A stretch of 64,000 bases of DNA from Cyanobium sp. CH-040 (lineage in GTDB: Bacteria > Cyanobacteriota > Cyanobacteriia > PCC-6307 > Cyanobiaceae): contig NZ_JAGQCJ010000011.1 in NCBI RefSeq assembly GCF_024346135.1, positions 1-64,000 of the forward strand, given 5' to 3'. A model generated the notes under the pieces. It was not told where the DNA came from. It did no database searches and saw only the letters and a list, made by a program, of their open reading frames with translations. How positions within the stretch are numbered: the first letter of the stretch is position 1; every line of letters starts with the position of its first letter. A program made the translations under genes and the position numbers. Shown piece after piece: positions 1 to 8,191 of the stretch.

Positions 1-359
1 GCGTGGCCTGGCGGGCACCGCCTGTCGCGGCCCTGAAGCTGCTGGCGGAGCTGCAGGAGCTGGAGCGGCGCTTCGCCCGCCGCCGGCGCGAGCGCTGGGG
101 CCCGCGCAGCCTCGATCTCGACCTGCTCTGGTGGGGCGACCTGCGCTGCCGCGGCGGCGCCCTGGAGCTGCCCCACCCGCGGCTCATCGAGCGCAGCTTC
201 GTGCTGGCACCGCTGGCGGCGATCGATGCCGGCCTGGTGCCGCCCGGGGCAGACCCCGGCAGTGGTGCGTCTGCGGCCGCCTTGCTGGCCAGCCTGCAGC
301 CGGGCAGGGCCGAGGACGCCCCCCAGCGGCTGGCGGGCCGCCCCGGCTGGCCTGACTAG
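1..359 (+). CDS. folK: 2-amino-4-hydroxy-6-hydroxymethyldihydropteridine pyrophosphokinase (HPPK), C-terminal part
   Basis: Transfers pyrophosphate from ATP to hydroxymethyldihydropterin in cytosolic folate synthesis. The gene is cut by the left edge of the window: about 117 residues remain of a family that usually has about 160. The HPPK signature is intact (RWGPRSLDLDLL, near residue 31), followed by the typical PHPRL and RSFVLAPL segment. A GTG at position 3 is simply the first in-frame possible start and is not thought to be the real one. The next gene begins 37 bp downstream on the same strand. Confidence 0.9.
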   Translation, partial: VAWRAPPVAALKLLAELQELERRFARRRRERWGPRSLDLDLLWWGDLRCRGGALELPHPRLIERSFVLAPLAAIDAGLVPPGADPGSGASAAALLASLQPGRAEDAPQRLAGRPGWPD

Positions 360-396
360 CCTGCAGGCCGGCAGCCGGACTCGGGAGGTGGAAGGG

Positions 397-876
397 ATGG
401 CCAGCGCCGCCGACCGGGCCCACATGCGCCAGGCGATCGCCCTGATGCGTCAGGCGGGGGTCGTGGAGCGCACGGGCGGGCCCTTCGGCGCGGTGGTGGT
501 GCGCGACGGGGTGGTGCTGGGGGCCGCCGGCAACAGCGTGCTGCGCGACCACGACCCCACCGCCCACGCCGAGGTGAACGCCATCCGCCAGGCCTGCCGG
601 GCCCTCGGCAGCCACGACCTCAGGGGCGCCGTGCTCTACGCCAGCGGCGAATGCTGCCCGATGTGTTACGCGGCGGCCTACTGGGCCCGGATCAGCAAGG
701 TGTATTTCGCCTCCTTCTGGAGCGACTACGCCGACCTGTTCGACGACGTCCGCATCCACGCTGACATGGCCCGGCCGGCCGGCGAGCGTCAGCTGGCCCC
801 CGAGCCGCTGCTGCGTGCGGAGGCCCTGCCGGTATGGGAGGAGTTCCGCCGGCTGCAGGACGGCGCCTGCTACTGA
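397..876 (+). CDS. Nucleoside/guanine deaminase of the cytidine deaminase-like fold
   Basis: A 159-residue zinc hydrolase expected to deaminate a purine or pyrimidine base or nucleoside. Zinc ligands and the proton shuttle are visible: HAE at residues 57-59 and a Cys-Pro-Met-Cys pair at 87-90. The residue before the first cysteine is another Cys where Pro is usual. The ATG at 397 was chosen because the family similarity begins there; the longer open frame upstream runs into folK. It follows folK and precedes a Nudix hydrolase on the same strand. The substrate (guanine, tRNA adenosine or other) cannot be told from sequence alone, although the single-domain size and the spacing resemble guanine deaminases. 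Confidence 0.8.
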   Translation: MASAADRAHMRQAIALMRQAGVVERTGGPFGAVVVRDGVVLGAAGNSVLRDHDPTAHAEVNAIRQACRALGSHDLRGAVLYASGECCPMCYAAAYWARISKVYFASFWSDYADLFDDVRIHADMARPAGERQLAPEPLLRAEALPVWEEFRRLQDGACY

Positions 877-978
877 AGGGCAGCCGCTGCGCAAGACAGG
901 GGGGAGCACGGCTTCCTGACGGGGGCGCGGACGCCACCGGGCCTGAGCGATGCTGAGCCCAGCAACACCCTGCCCCCG

Positions 979-1539
979 ATGGCGCCCCTGCCGCCCCCCG
1001 AGCCCGCGCGCCACCTGGAGACCACCGCTGCCCTCGATGCCCGCAAGCTGCGCTTCGAGATCAACCGGGTGGAGCTGCCGATGGGGGTGGAGGGCCACTT
1101 CGGCGTGATCAGACACCCCGGCGCCTCGCTGGCGGTGCCGGTGCTCGACGACGGCCGGGTGGTGATCCTGCGCCAGTACCGCTTCGCCGTGGCCACCCGG
1201 CTGCTGGAGTTTCCGGCCGGCACCCTCGACCCGGGCGAGACGCCCCTGAGCACCATGCAGCGCGAGCTGCAGGAGGAGGCGGGCTACAGCGCCGCGCGCT
1301 GGGATCCCCTGGGAGCGATGCTCCCCTGTCCGGGGTACTCCGACGAGGTGATCCACCTGTTCCTGGCCCGGGAGCTGCGGGAGCTGAGCGAGCGGCCCGC
1401 CGGTGACGACGACGAGGACCTGGAGGTGCTGCTGATGGAGCCGGGAGAGCTGGATGGGGCCCTGGCCAGCGGCGATGAATACCTCGACGGCAAGAGCGTG
1501 ACCGCCTGGCTGCGGGCCAAGCAGCTGCTGGGGCTCTGA
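979..1539 (+). CDS. Nudix hydrolase, ADP-ribose pyrophosphatase-like
   Basis: A 186-residue protein with a complete Nudix box at about residues 81-103 (G-x5-E-x7-R-E-x2-E-E-x-G), the Mg-binding site for cleaving nucleoside diphosphate-X compounds. The sheet before the box (LAVPVLDDGR, VVILRQYR) is like ADP-ribose pyrophosphatases, so that is the best substrate guess. The ATG at 979 gives a normal length. It lies 19 bp upstream of the photolyase gene on the same strand, so the two may be co-transcribed. Confidence 0.85.
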   Translation: MAPLPPPEPARHLETTAALDARKLRFEINRVELPMGVEGHFGVIRHPGASLAVPVLDDGRVVILRQYRFAVATRLLEFPAGTLDPGETPLSTMQRELQEEAGYSAARWDPLGAMLPCPGYSDEVIHLFLARELRELSERPAGDDDEDLEVLLMEPGELDGALASGDEYLDGKSVTAWLRAKQLLGL

Positions 1540-1558
1540 TGGACAGCCGAAGCGATCC

Positions 1559-3103
1559 ATGACCCCACCCCGCTGGCTGTTCTGGCACCGCCGCGACCTG
1601 CGCCTGAGCGACAACCTGGGCCTGGCCGCCGCAGCCCGCGCCACCCCGGCGGTGACCGGGGTGTTCGTGCTCGATCCGGCCATCCTCGACGCGAGGGCGC
1701 CGGCGGAGATCCCGGGCGACCTGCCCGCCGTGGCGCCGGCGCGGCTGTGGTTTCTGCAGGAGAGCCTGCGGGAACTGGCCGGGAGCTGGCGGGCGGCGGG
1801 CAGCCGGCTGCTGATCCTGCGGGGCGATCCCGAGCAACTCCTGCCGCGCCTGGCCGAAGCCCTCGGCGCCGCGGTGGTGGCCTGGAACCGCGACGTGGAG
1901 CCCTTCGCCCGCGTGCGTGACCGGCGGGTGGCGCGGGCCCTGCAGGCCAAGGGGCGCAGGGTGCTGGCGGGCTGGGACCAGCTGCTGGTGGAGCCGGAGG
2001 CGCTGACCACCGGCGCCGGCGAGCCCTACCGGGTCTACGGCCCCTACTGGCGCAGCTGGCGCCGGCGGGTGGAGCAGCTGGAGGGCCTCGGTTCAGCCGC
2101 CTCGGGTGGCCTGGATCCCCTGCCGGCACCGTGCTCCCTGATCGACTGCGATCCCACCCACCTGGGCGGATTGCCCCAGGTGAGCCTGGAGCCGGGAGCG
2201 CCGAACTGGCTGAATCACGGCTTCTCAGGCGTCGACCTCTGCCCCTGCCGCCCGGGTGAAACAGCAGCCCAGCAGCGACTGGCGGCCTTCTGCACGGGGC
2301 GGGGCCAGGCAGGCCTCGGCGGCAGCGGCCGCTCCGCTCCCCTGCTGGCCTACGACGAGGGCCGCAACATCCCGGGCGAAACGGGCACCTCGGCGCTGAG
2401 TGCGGCCCTGAAGTTCGGCACGCTCAGCCCCCGCCAGGCCTGGGCGGCGGCCCAGCAGGCCCGGCAAACCGTGGCGGCGCTGGGGGGCGCCCAGGAGGCC
2501 CTGGCCTCAATCCAGGTGTGGGAGCAGGAGCTGGCCTGGCGCGAGTTCTACCAGCAGGCCCTGTTCCACTTCCCCGAGCTGGCCGACGGGCCCTACCGGC
2601 CCCAGTGGCGCGCCTTCCCCTGGGAGAACGACTCCGAGCGCTTCGCCGCCTGGCGCCAGGGGCTCAGCGGCATGCCGATCATCGATGCCGCCATGCGCCA
2701 GCTCAATGAGAGCGGCTGGATGCACAACCGCTGCCGCATGATCGTGGCCTCCTTCCTGGTGAAGGACCTGATCTGCGACTGGCGCTGGGGCGAGGGCGCC
2801 TTCATGGCCCGGCTGGTGGATGGCGATCTGGCCGCCAACAACGGCGGCTGGCAGTGGAGCGCCAGCAGCGGCATGGATCCCAAGCCCCTGCGGATCTTCA
2901 ACCCGGCCACCCAGGCCTCGAAGTTCGACGCCGAAGCGCGCTACATCCGCCGCTGGCTGCCGGAGCTGAAGCACGTGGGCACCCGCGATCTGCTCAGCGG
3001 CGAGATCGCCCCGCTGGAGCGGCGCGGCTACCCGGCGCCGCTGGTGAACCACAAGCAGCAGCAGGCCCGCTTCAAGGCGCTGTACGCCACCATTCGCGGC
3101 TGA
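1559..3103 (+). CDS. phrA: Deoxyribodipyrimidine photolyase (class I CPD photolyase)
   Basis: Repairs UV-induced cyclobutane pyrimidine dimers using light and reduced FAD. The 514-residue protein has the standard order: an N-terminal alpha/beta antenna domain (WHRRDLRLSDN near residue 9; PYWRSWRRR near 164) and a C-terminal FAD-binding helical domain with the family signatures WMHNRCRM and ANNGGWQWSASSG at about residues 385-440. Start ATG at 1559. A second, differently organised photolyase homologue lies at 5520-6989 on the other strand. The gene ends 3 bp from the convergent DegT aminotransferase gene. Confidence 0.93.
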   Translation: MTPPRWLFWHRRDLRLSDNLGLAAAARATPAVTGVFVLDPAILDARAPAEIPGDLPAVAPARLWFLQESLRELAGSWRAAGSRLLILRGDPEQLLPRLAEALGAAVVAWNRDVEPFARVRDRRVARALQAKGRRVLAGWDQLLVEPEALTTGAGEPYRVYGPYWRSWRRRVEQLEGLGSAASGGLDPLPAPCSLIDCDPTHLGGLPQVSLEPGAPNWLNHGFSGVDLCPCRPGETAAQQRLAAFCTGRGQAGLGGSGRSAPLLAYDEGRNIPGETGTSALSAALKFGTLSPRQAWAAAQQARQTVAALGGAQEALASIQVWEQELAWREFYQQALFHFPELADGPYRPQWRAFPWENDSERFAAWRQGLSGMPIIDAAMRQLNESGWMHNRCRMIVASFLVKDLICDWRWGEGAFMARLVDGDLAANNGGWQWSASSGMDPKPLRIFNPATQASKFDAEARYIRRWLPELKHVGTRDLLSGEIAPLERRGYPAPLVNHKQQQARFKALYATIRG

Positions 3104-3106
3104 GGA

Positions 3107-4255
3107 TCAGGCCGCCAGGGGCTGCTGGGCCGCCACCAGGCTGTGCAGCACCTCGATCACCCGTTGCTGGCGGGCCTCGCCCAGCTCGGGGAAGATCGGC
3201 AGGCTGAGCACCTCCCCGCAGAGGCGCTCGGTGAGCGGCAGCGACCCGGGTCCATAGCCGAGCCCGGCGTAGGCGGGCTGGCGGTGGATCGGGATCGGGT
3301 AATAGATGATCGTGTTCACACCGGCCTCCTGGAGCTGCTCCTTGAGGCGATCACGGGCGCTGGGGACAGGAGCCGCAGCGGCGGAGCTCACCCGCAGCAC
3401 GTACTGGTTCCAGCTGTGACCCTCCGGGCCGGGATCGGGCAGCTGCAGGCCCGGCAGTCCGGCGAGCTGTCGGCTGTAGCGGGCAGCCAGAGCACGGCGG
3501 GATTCGAGCCAGCGGCTCAGGTGCGGCAGCTTCACCGCCAGCACGGCGGCCTGGATGGCATCAAGGCGGCTGTTGTAGCCGAGGGCGGTGTGCAGGTAGC
3601 GGCGCGGCATGCCATGCACCGCCAGCTCGCGCACGCGCCGGGCGAGCTCGGGATCCCGGCAGGTGACGGCCCCGCCGTCGCCGGCGCCGCCGAGGTTCTT
3701 GGTGGGGAAGAAGCTGAAGCAGCCGGCGTCCCCCCAGCTGCCCACCGGCCGCCCAGCCCAGCGGGCGCCGGTGGCCTGGGCGCAGTCCTCGATCACGTGC
3801 AGGCCGTGGCGCCCGGCGATGGCGCACACCCGCTCCATGTCCACCGGCCGGCCGAACAGGTGCACCGGCAGCAGGGCACGGGTGGCGGGGGTGATGGCGG
3901 CCTCGAGCTGGTCGAGGTCGATCAGGTAGCTGCCCTCCTCCACCTCCACGAACACCGGCGTGGCACCGACGGCGCTGATCGCCTCGGCCGTGGCGAAGAA
4001 ACTGAAGGAGGTGGTGATCACCTCGTCGCCGGGGCCGATGCCCAGGCCGCGCAGCGCCAGCACCAGGGCGTCGGTGCCGCTGTTGCAGCCCACGGCGTGG
4101 GGCACCCCGCAGGCGGCGGCGAAGGCGGCCTCGAAATCGGCTGTGGTGGCCCCACCGATGTACTGGCCACTGCGCAGCACCTCAAGCACCGCCTGGTCGA
4201 GCTCAGCGCCGAGTTCCTGGAGCTGCTCTCCGAGGCTGAAGGGGGGCACGTTCAT
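3107..4255 (-). CDS. DegT/DnrJ/EryC1/StrS family PLP-dependent sugar aminotransferase
   Basis: Members of this fold-type I family transaminate nucleotide-linked keto sugars for LPS or capsule precursors. The 382-residue protein shows the sugar aminotransferase features: NSGTDAL near residue 58, the PLP-contacting VIEDCAQ at 154-160, and the Schiff-base lysine K186 in FFPTKNLGG. The ATG start at 4255 gives the usual length. It stands alone on the minus strand, 33 bp downstream of the thioredoxin-like gene. The actual sugar is not determined; the UDP-sugar genes at 11.5-14.9 kb suggest surface polysaccharide, but this link is inference. Confidence 0.88.
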   Translation of the reverse strand: MNVPPFSLGEQLQELGAELDQAVLEVLRSGQYIGGATTADFEAAFAAACGVPHAVGCNSGTDALVLALRGLGIGPGDEVITTSFSFFATAEAISAVGATPVFVEVEEGSYLIDLDQLEAAITPATRALLPVHLFGRPVDMERVCAIAGRHGLHVIEDCAQATGARWAGRPVGSWGDAGCFSFFPTKNLGGAGDGGAVTCRDPELARRVRELAVHGMPRRYLHTALGYNSRLDAIQAAVLAVKLPHLSRWLESRRALAARYSRQLAGLPGLQLPDPGPEGHSWNQYVLRVSSAAAAPVPSARDRLKEQLQEAGVNTIIYYPIPIHRQPAYAGLGYGPGSLPLTERLCGEVLSLPIFPELGEARQQRVIEVLHSLVAAQQPLAA

Positions 4256-4288
4256 GGCGGAAACCTTAAGCGGGCCAGGCGATGGCCA

Positions 4289-4933
4289 TCACCGGGCCCA
4301 TTCCGGTTCCTCACCTGGATGCCACTTGATGTTGCAGCCGATCGCCGGCCGCTGCTCCGCCGCCACCGGCTCGCCGGCCAGCACCGCGGCGATGGCGGCG
4401 CGGATGTCACGGCCGTCGAGGGGACTGTCGTTGCCGGGACGGCTGGCGTCGAACTGGCCCCGGTACACCAGCCGCGACACACCATCGGCCGCCGGGGCGA
4501 ACAGGAAGGGATCGGGGGTGCAGGCGGCCCGGAAGGCGCGGGCCAGGGCCTGGCGCCCGTCGTAGAGGTAGGGGAAGCGCCAGCCCTGGCGTTCGGCCTG
4601 GGCCCGCAGGCCCTCGGGGCCGTCCTGGGGGTGGGTGGCGGTGCTGTTGCTGGAGATCGCCAGCAGCGCCAGCGTTGGCTGCGGTTCAGCGGGGCCGTGG
4701 GCGGCCCGACTGGCGAAATCGGCCTGCAGCCGTGTGATCTCCGGCTCCACGTGCTTCACGAACGGACAGTGGGCACAGATGAAGAGCACCAGCAGGGGGC
4801 CCTGCGCCAGGGTTTGCGGCTGCAGCGGCTCGCCGCTCACCTGGCGGGCGTGGCCGGCCTCCAGCTCCGCCGTGATCGCCGCGAACGGCAGCGCCGTGCC
4901 AAGGGGAAGCATGGTGGAGGGCGTCAGAGCCAT
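4289..4933 (-). CDS. Thioredoxin-fold peroxiredoxin-like protein
   Basis: A 214-residue thioredoxin-fold protein of the AhpC/TSA-like group seen in many cyanobacteria. The N-terminal half has a strand (LLVLFICAHCPFVKH) carrying a Cys-Ala-His-Cys site, where classical thioredoxins have CGPC. Further on, the segments with ISSNS, GWRFPYLYDG and TPDPFLF match redoxin proteins. The ATG at 4933 is preferred over an upstream in-frame TTG at 4948. The substrate is unknown; a thiol-disulfide or peroxide-linked role is inferred from the fold. It is transcribed away from the lipoprotein gene that starts 18 bp to the right on the other strand. Confidence 0.75.
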   Translation of the reverse strand: MALTPSTMLPLGTALPFAAITAELEAGHARQVSGEPLQPQTLAQGPLLVLFICAHCPFVKHVEPEITRLQADFASRAAHGPAEPQPTLALLAISSNSTATHPQDGPEGLRAQAERQGWRFPYLYDGRQALARAFRAACTPDPFLFAPAADGVSRLVYRGQFDASRPGNDSPLDGRDIRAAIAAVLAGEPVAAEQRPAIGCNIKWHPGEEPEWAR

Positions 4934-4951
4934 GGGGCCGTTCCGCAAGCA

Positions 4952-5542
4952 ATGCCAGCCGCCAAGTTAGGGAGGTCGCAGCCCAGAATCCGCCGGGGAT
5001 CGCCGCCGCTGGCGCCGGCCGGCCTGCTGGCGAAGGCGGTGGTGCCGGCCGTGGCCGCCCTGCTGGCCGGCGGCTGCGTGCCGGCCCACCGCCACCCCAC
5101 CTGGGCGGTCTATCCGCTGCAGCGGCGCACCCCCCACGACGGCCTGGCGGTGGTGAACCAGCCCGACGGCTACGGCCTGCACATCTGGATCGACACCGAC
5201 ACCAGCCAGAGCGGGGTCTGCCAGCCGCGCTGGCGGCCCGACGCTGCCCGGCTGTTCAACGGCAACGGCAGCGCGCCGTTCAGTTCGGGGCTCGCCACCC
5301 GGGAGGAGTTCTTCGCCGCCGTGGCCCGCGGCGAGGTGCGCAGCGCCCTGCGGCGCGAGAGCGAGGCCCTCTGCCGCAGCCGCGATCCCCGCCGCAGCTT
5401 CCGCTGGCTGGAACCACCGCGCCGCGCCGAGGAGGTGACCGCCGAGAGCTTCCCGCTGCTGCAGGAAGAGGATCTGCTCAGCGATCCCAAGGCGGTGGAG
5501 GAGCAGGAGAATCGCCTGGTCAACCCGGGCCGGCCGGACTGA
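4952..5542 (+). CDS. Hypothetical lipoprotein
   Basis: A 196-residue protein of unknown function. Residues 1-42 look like a lipoprotein signal: positively charged start, hydrophobic AVVPAVAALLAGG, then a lipobox-like LAGGC with Cys42 as the likely lipidated residue. The mature part has a compact region (WAVYPLQRR, GLHIWIDTD) and a charged, Glu-rich tail. I chose ATG 4952 because the signal peptide follows it; the same frame is open far upstream but only opposite other genes. The stop overlaps the 3' end of the convergent photolyase-like gene by 23 bp. No domain was recognised. Confidence 0.65.
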   Translation: MPAAKLGRSQPRIRRGSPPLAPAGLLAKAVVPAVAALLAGGCVPAHRHPTWAVYPLQRRTPHDGLAVVNQPDGYGLHIWIDTDTSQSGVCQPRWRPDAARLFNGNGSAPFSSGLATREEFFAAVARGEVRSALRRESEALCRSRDPRRSFRWLEPPRRAEEVTAESFPLLQEEDLLSDPKAVEEQENRLVNPGRPD

Positions 5543-6989
5543 ACCCCGCCCACACCAGCGGCTCGGCCCGGCGCCAGTAGCGCGAGAAGCGGCCCAGGTC
5601 CGGGGCTCCGGCGCCCTCCAGCGGCAGGGCCACGAACGGCTCAGGCTCCAGCACCTGCAGCGGCAGGGCGGCCGCCAGCCGCCGGGCGATGGCCGTGAAG
5701 CGGGGATCCACGGCCCGGCTGGTGACGATGCCGTCAGCGCCGGCCGCGGCCGCGGCGGCCAGCAGCTCGGCGGCCACGTCGCCCTCACGCACGGTCACCG
5801 GCAGCTCCGCCACGCAGTCGCGCAGGAAGCGCTGCCGCCCCGGCGCCAGCGGCTGACCGCCTGTGGTGGCGGTGCGGCCGGCGATCAGTTCGGCGTCGAA
5901 CACGAACAGCGCCGGCGCGCCGGGGTGGGCTTCGAGGGCCGGATTGGCAGGGCCCAGGGCCTCGCCATGCACCCACACCAGCGGCCGGCGCGGCGGCCCC
6001 GAGGCGGGGGCAAGCGGGGCGGCAGGCGCGACAGGCGGGACGATCCGCGTCGCCTTCACGGCGGCTGCGGCTGCGGGTTGGGTGGCGGGTTCGGGGGCGG
6101 GTTCGGGGGCGGGTTCACCGGCAGAGCGGGGGGAGTCCTGCGTTTCGCCAGTCCGGAACAGGCGGGCCTGCAGCACCTCGTAGGAGGCCTCGAACGGGCA
6201 TCCATCGCCGGCCAGGTGGCAGCCGGCGCAGAAGCGCCCGCCGCTGAAGCGCTCCAGGTTGGCGCGGTTGAAGATGTAGGGCTTGCTGCTGAAGCTGCTG
6301 GCCAGCCACTGCCAGCTGAGGTTGTTGCTGGCCGGGTCGCCGTCCAGCAGGTGCTGCAGAAACCAGGCGGCACCGGCCTGCCAGCGCACCCGGCGCCAGT
6401 GCACCACGTAGCTGGCCAGCCACATCCGGGCGTGATTGTGCAGCCAGCCGGTGGCCATCAGCTCGGCGGCGAAGGCATCGATGCACACCAAGCCGGTGCG
6501 ACCTTCGCCGATGTCGGGGGGCAGCTCCGGGGCATAGGTCTCGGCGGGGTGCCCGGTGCGGAGCGGTTCGAGGTCGTGCCAGATGCCGTCGCCCAGCTGG
6601 CGCCAGAGCCGTTGCCAGTAGTCGCGCCAGCCCAGCTCGTTGATCAGCTTGCCGGCCAGCCGCTGCGCCTCCGACCGCCGCTCGGGCTCCGCGTAGCCCC
6701 GCTCCCGCAGCCACTGGAACACGGCCTCGCGCACCTCGGCCAGGGTGAGCACCCCATGGCGGATGTAGGGCGAGAGCCGGGTCACGGCCCCATCGAGGTG
6801 GTTGCGGGTGGCGCCGTAGGCCTGCGGATCGAGGGCCGCCAGGCGCCGCTCGGCTTCCCGGCGGCCGCCGGGCCAGGAGCCGGGACGGCCCACGCCGGCG
6901 GCTGGGGGAGAATCGCCGCCAGACAGCGGTGGCCGCTGGGATGCACCTGACGCCACCGGCTCTGAGCCCGTTCCTCCACCTCCTCCCAT
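5520..6989 (-). CDS. Domain-swapped photolyase/cryptochrome homologue (FAD domain first)
   Basis: A protein of about 489 residues whose N-terminal part is a photolyase FAD-binding domain: TRNHLDGAVTRLSPYIRHG, WLHNHARMW and LLDGDPASNNLSWQW are clear family motifs. After a Pro/Glu/Ala linker comes a C-terminal Rossmann-like domain resembling the normally N-terminal antenna domain (LVWVHGE, FVFDAEL, VREGD, then FSRYWRRAE). The domain order is thus reversed relative to the phrA product. The FAD part ends with a Cys-x2-Cys-x6-Cys cluster (about 6196-6235). The start is uncertain: the ATG at 6989 overlaps the fabI start codon, and GTG codons at 6956 or 6893 are possible. Whether it repairs DNA, senses light or does neither is unknown. 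Confidence 0.82.
   Translation of the reverse strand: MGGGGGTGSEPVASGASQRPPLSGGDSPPAAGVGRPGSWPGGRREAERRLAALDPQAYGATRNHLDGAVTRLSPYIRHGVLTLAEVREAVFQWLRERGYAEPERRSEAQRLAGKLINELGWRDYWQRLWRQLGDGIWHDLEPLRTGHPAETYAPELPPDIGEGRTGLVCIDAFAAELMATGWLHNHARMWLASYVVHWRRVRWQAGAAWFLQHLLDGDPASNNLSWQWLASSFSSKPYIFNRANLERFSGGRFCAGCHLAGDGCPFEASYEVLQARLFRTGETQDSPRSAGEPAPEPAPEPATQPAAAAAVKATRIVPPVAPAAPLAPASGPPRRPLVWVHGEALGPANPALEAHPGAPALFVFDAELIAGRTATTGGQPLAPGRQRFLRDCVAELPVTVREGDVAAELLAAAAAAGADGIVTSRAVDPRFTAIARRLAAALPLQVLEPEPFVALPLEGAGAPDLGRFSRYWRRAEPLVWAGFSPAGPG
6084..6116. repeat. 12-bp tandem repeat within the photolyase-like gene
   Basis: A unit reading ggcgggttcggg on the plus strand occurs 2.75 times in tandem. 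On the coding (minus) strand it encodes a Pro-Ala-Pro-Glu type repeat, which makes the flexible linker between the two swapped domains. Such repeats often vary in copy number between strains. Confidence 0.8.
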
Positions 6990-7770
6990 GCTCCTCGATC
7001 TGCGCGGCAAGAAGGCCCTCGTCACCGGCATCGCCAACAACAAGTCGATCGCCTGGGGCATCGCCCAGCAGCTGCATGCGGCCGGCGCCGAGCTGGGGGT
7101 CACCTACCTGCCGGATGAGAAGGGCCGCTTCGAGGGCAAGGTGCGCGAGCTCACCGCACCCCTGGCGCCCAGCCTGTTCGAGCCCCTGAACGTGCAGGAG
7201 CCGGCCCAGATCGAGGCGGTGTTCCAAAAAGTTCAGCAGCAGTGGGGCTCGATCGACGTGCTGGTGCACTGCCTGGCCTTCGCCGGCAAGGAGGAGCTGA
7301 TCGGCGACTACTCCGCCATCTCCCCGGAGGGCTTCGCCCGGGCCCTGGAGGTGAGCGCCTATTCCCTGGCCCCCCTCTGCCGCTTCGCCAAGCCCCTGTT
7401 CAATCCCGGCGGCAGCGTGATCACCCTCAGCTACCTGGGCGCTGAGCGCGCCATCCCCAACTACAACGTGATGGGCGTGGCCAAGGCGGCCCTGGAGGCC
7501 TCGGTGCGCTACCTGGCCGCCGAGCTGGGCCCCGACAAGCAGGTGCGCGTGAACGCCATCAGCGCCGGCCCGATCCGCACATTGGCGAGCTCGGCCATCG
7601 GCGGCATCCTCGACATGATCCACAACGTGGAGGAGAAGGCCCCCCTGCGCCGCACCGTCACCCAGGACGAAGTCGGCGGCACCGCCGCCTTCCTGGCCAG
7701 CCCCCTGGCCTCCGGCATCACCGGCCAGGTGATCTATGTGGATGCGGGGTATTGCATCACGGGGATGTGA
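6988..7770 (+). CDS. fabI: Enoyl-[acyl-carrier-protein] reductase (NADH), FabI type
   Basis: Catalyses the last step of each fatty acid elongation round. The 260-residue SDR protein has the FabI-type nucleotide site (VTGIANNKSIAWGIA, residues 12-26), the catalytic pair Tyr159 and Lys166 (Tyr-x6-Lys) and the C-terminal YVDAGYCITGM end typical of cyanobacterial FabI. The ATG at 6988 lies in a CATG palindrome that would also supply a start for the divergent photolyase-like gene. Its last 14 bp overlap the convergent PIN-domain gene. Confidence 0.96.
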   Translation: MLLDLRGKKALVTGIANNKSIAWGIAQQLHAAGAELGVTYLPDEKGRFEGKVRELTAPLAPSLFEPLNVQEPAQIEAVFQKVQQQWGSIDVLVHCLAFAGKEELIGDYSAISPEGFARALEVSAYSLAPLCRFAKPLFNPGGSVITLSYLGAERAIPNYNVMGVAKAALEASVRYLAAELGPDKQVRVNAISAGPIRTLASSAIGGILDMIHNVEEKAPLRRTVTQDEVGGTAAFLASPLASGITGQVIYVDAGYCITGM

Positions 7771-8191
7771 GCGGGTTGCGGAAGCGGAGCCCCGGGAAAC
7801 GGCGGAAATCACTGTCGGCCGAGCAGAGTGTGCAGTCGTGCTCGATCGCCAGCGCCGCCAGATGCGCATCTCTGGTGGGATGGCCGGCGGTGCCGGCCTC
7901 CTGGATCAACAGACGCAGCACGCTCCAGTGACTCGGGCCCGGCTGCACCACCTCCACCATTGGATGCCGCAGCCAGCCCTCCACCAGCGCCAGGGCCTGG
8001 GAAGGGCTGAGGGGCCGCAGCATCAGCCGGCTGTGGGTGCTGATCCGCAGCACGGCCAGCACCACACTCCAGGGAAGGGCGATCGCCTCATCGCCGTTGA
8101 AGGTGGCCTCCAGCCAGTCCTTGGCCTGGGCGTGCTGAGGAACGTCCTGGAGCGAGCTGTAAAGCCAGAGATTGGTGTCGATCAGGATCAC
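7757..8191 (-). CDS. PIN-domain toxin (VapC family)
   Basis: A 144-residue PIN-domain ribonuclease, the toxic half of a VapBC-type module; such toxins cleave tRNA or rRNA. Acidic metal ligands are visible: Asp5 in LIDTN, Asp108 in TRDAHLAALA and Asp126/Asp128 in SADSDF. The start overlaps the antitoxin stop by 4 bp (ATGA), the usual coupling of these pairs. The 3' end overlaps fabI by 14 bp on the other strand. The target cannot be inferred. Confidence 0.88.
   Translation of the reverse strand: MILIDTNLWLYSSLQDVPQHAQAKDWLEATFNGDEAIALPWSVVLAVLRISTHSRLMLRPLSPSQALALVEGWLRHPMVEVVQPGPSHWSVLRLLIQEAGTAGHPTRDAHLAALAIEHDCTLCSADSDFRRFPGLRFRNPLTSP

Noticed and set aside
184-2010. Minus-strand open frame of about 600 codons opposite the deaminase, Nudix and photolyase genes
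   Set aside because: It crosses three clear plus-strand genes and shows no protein family.
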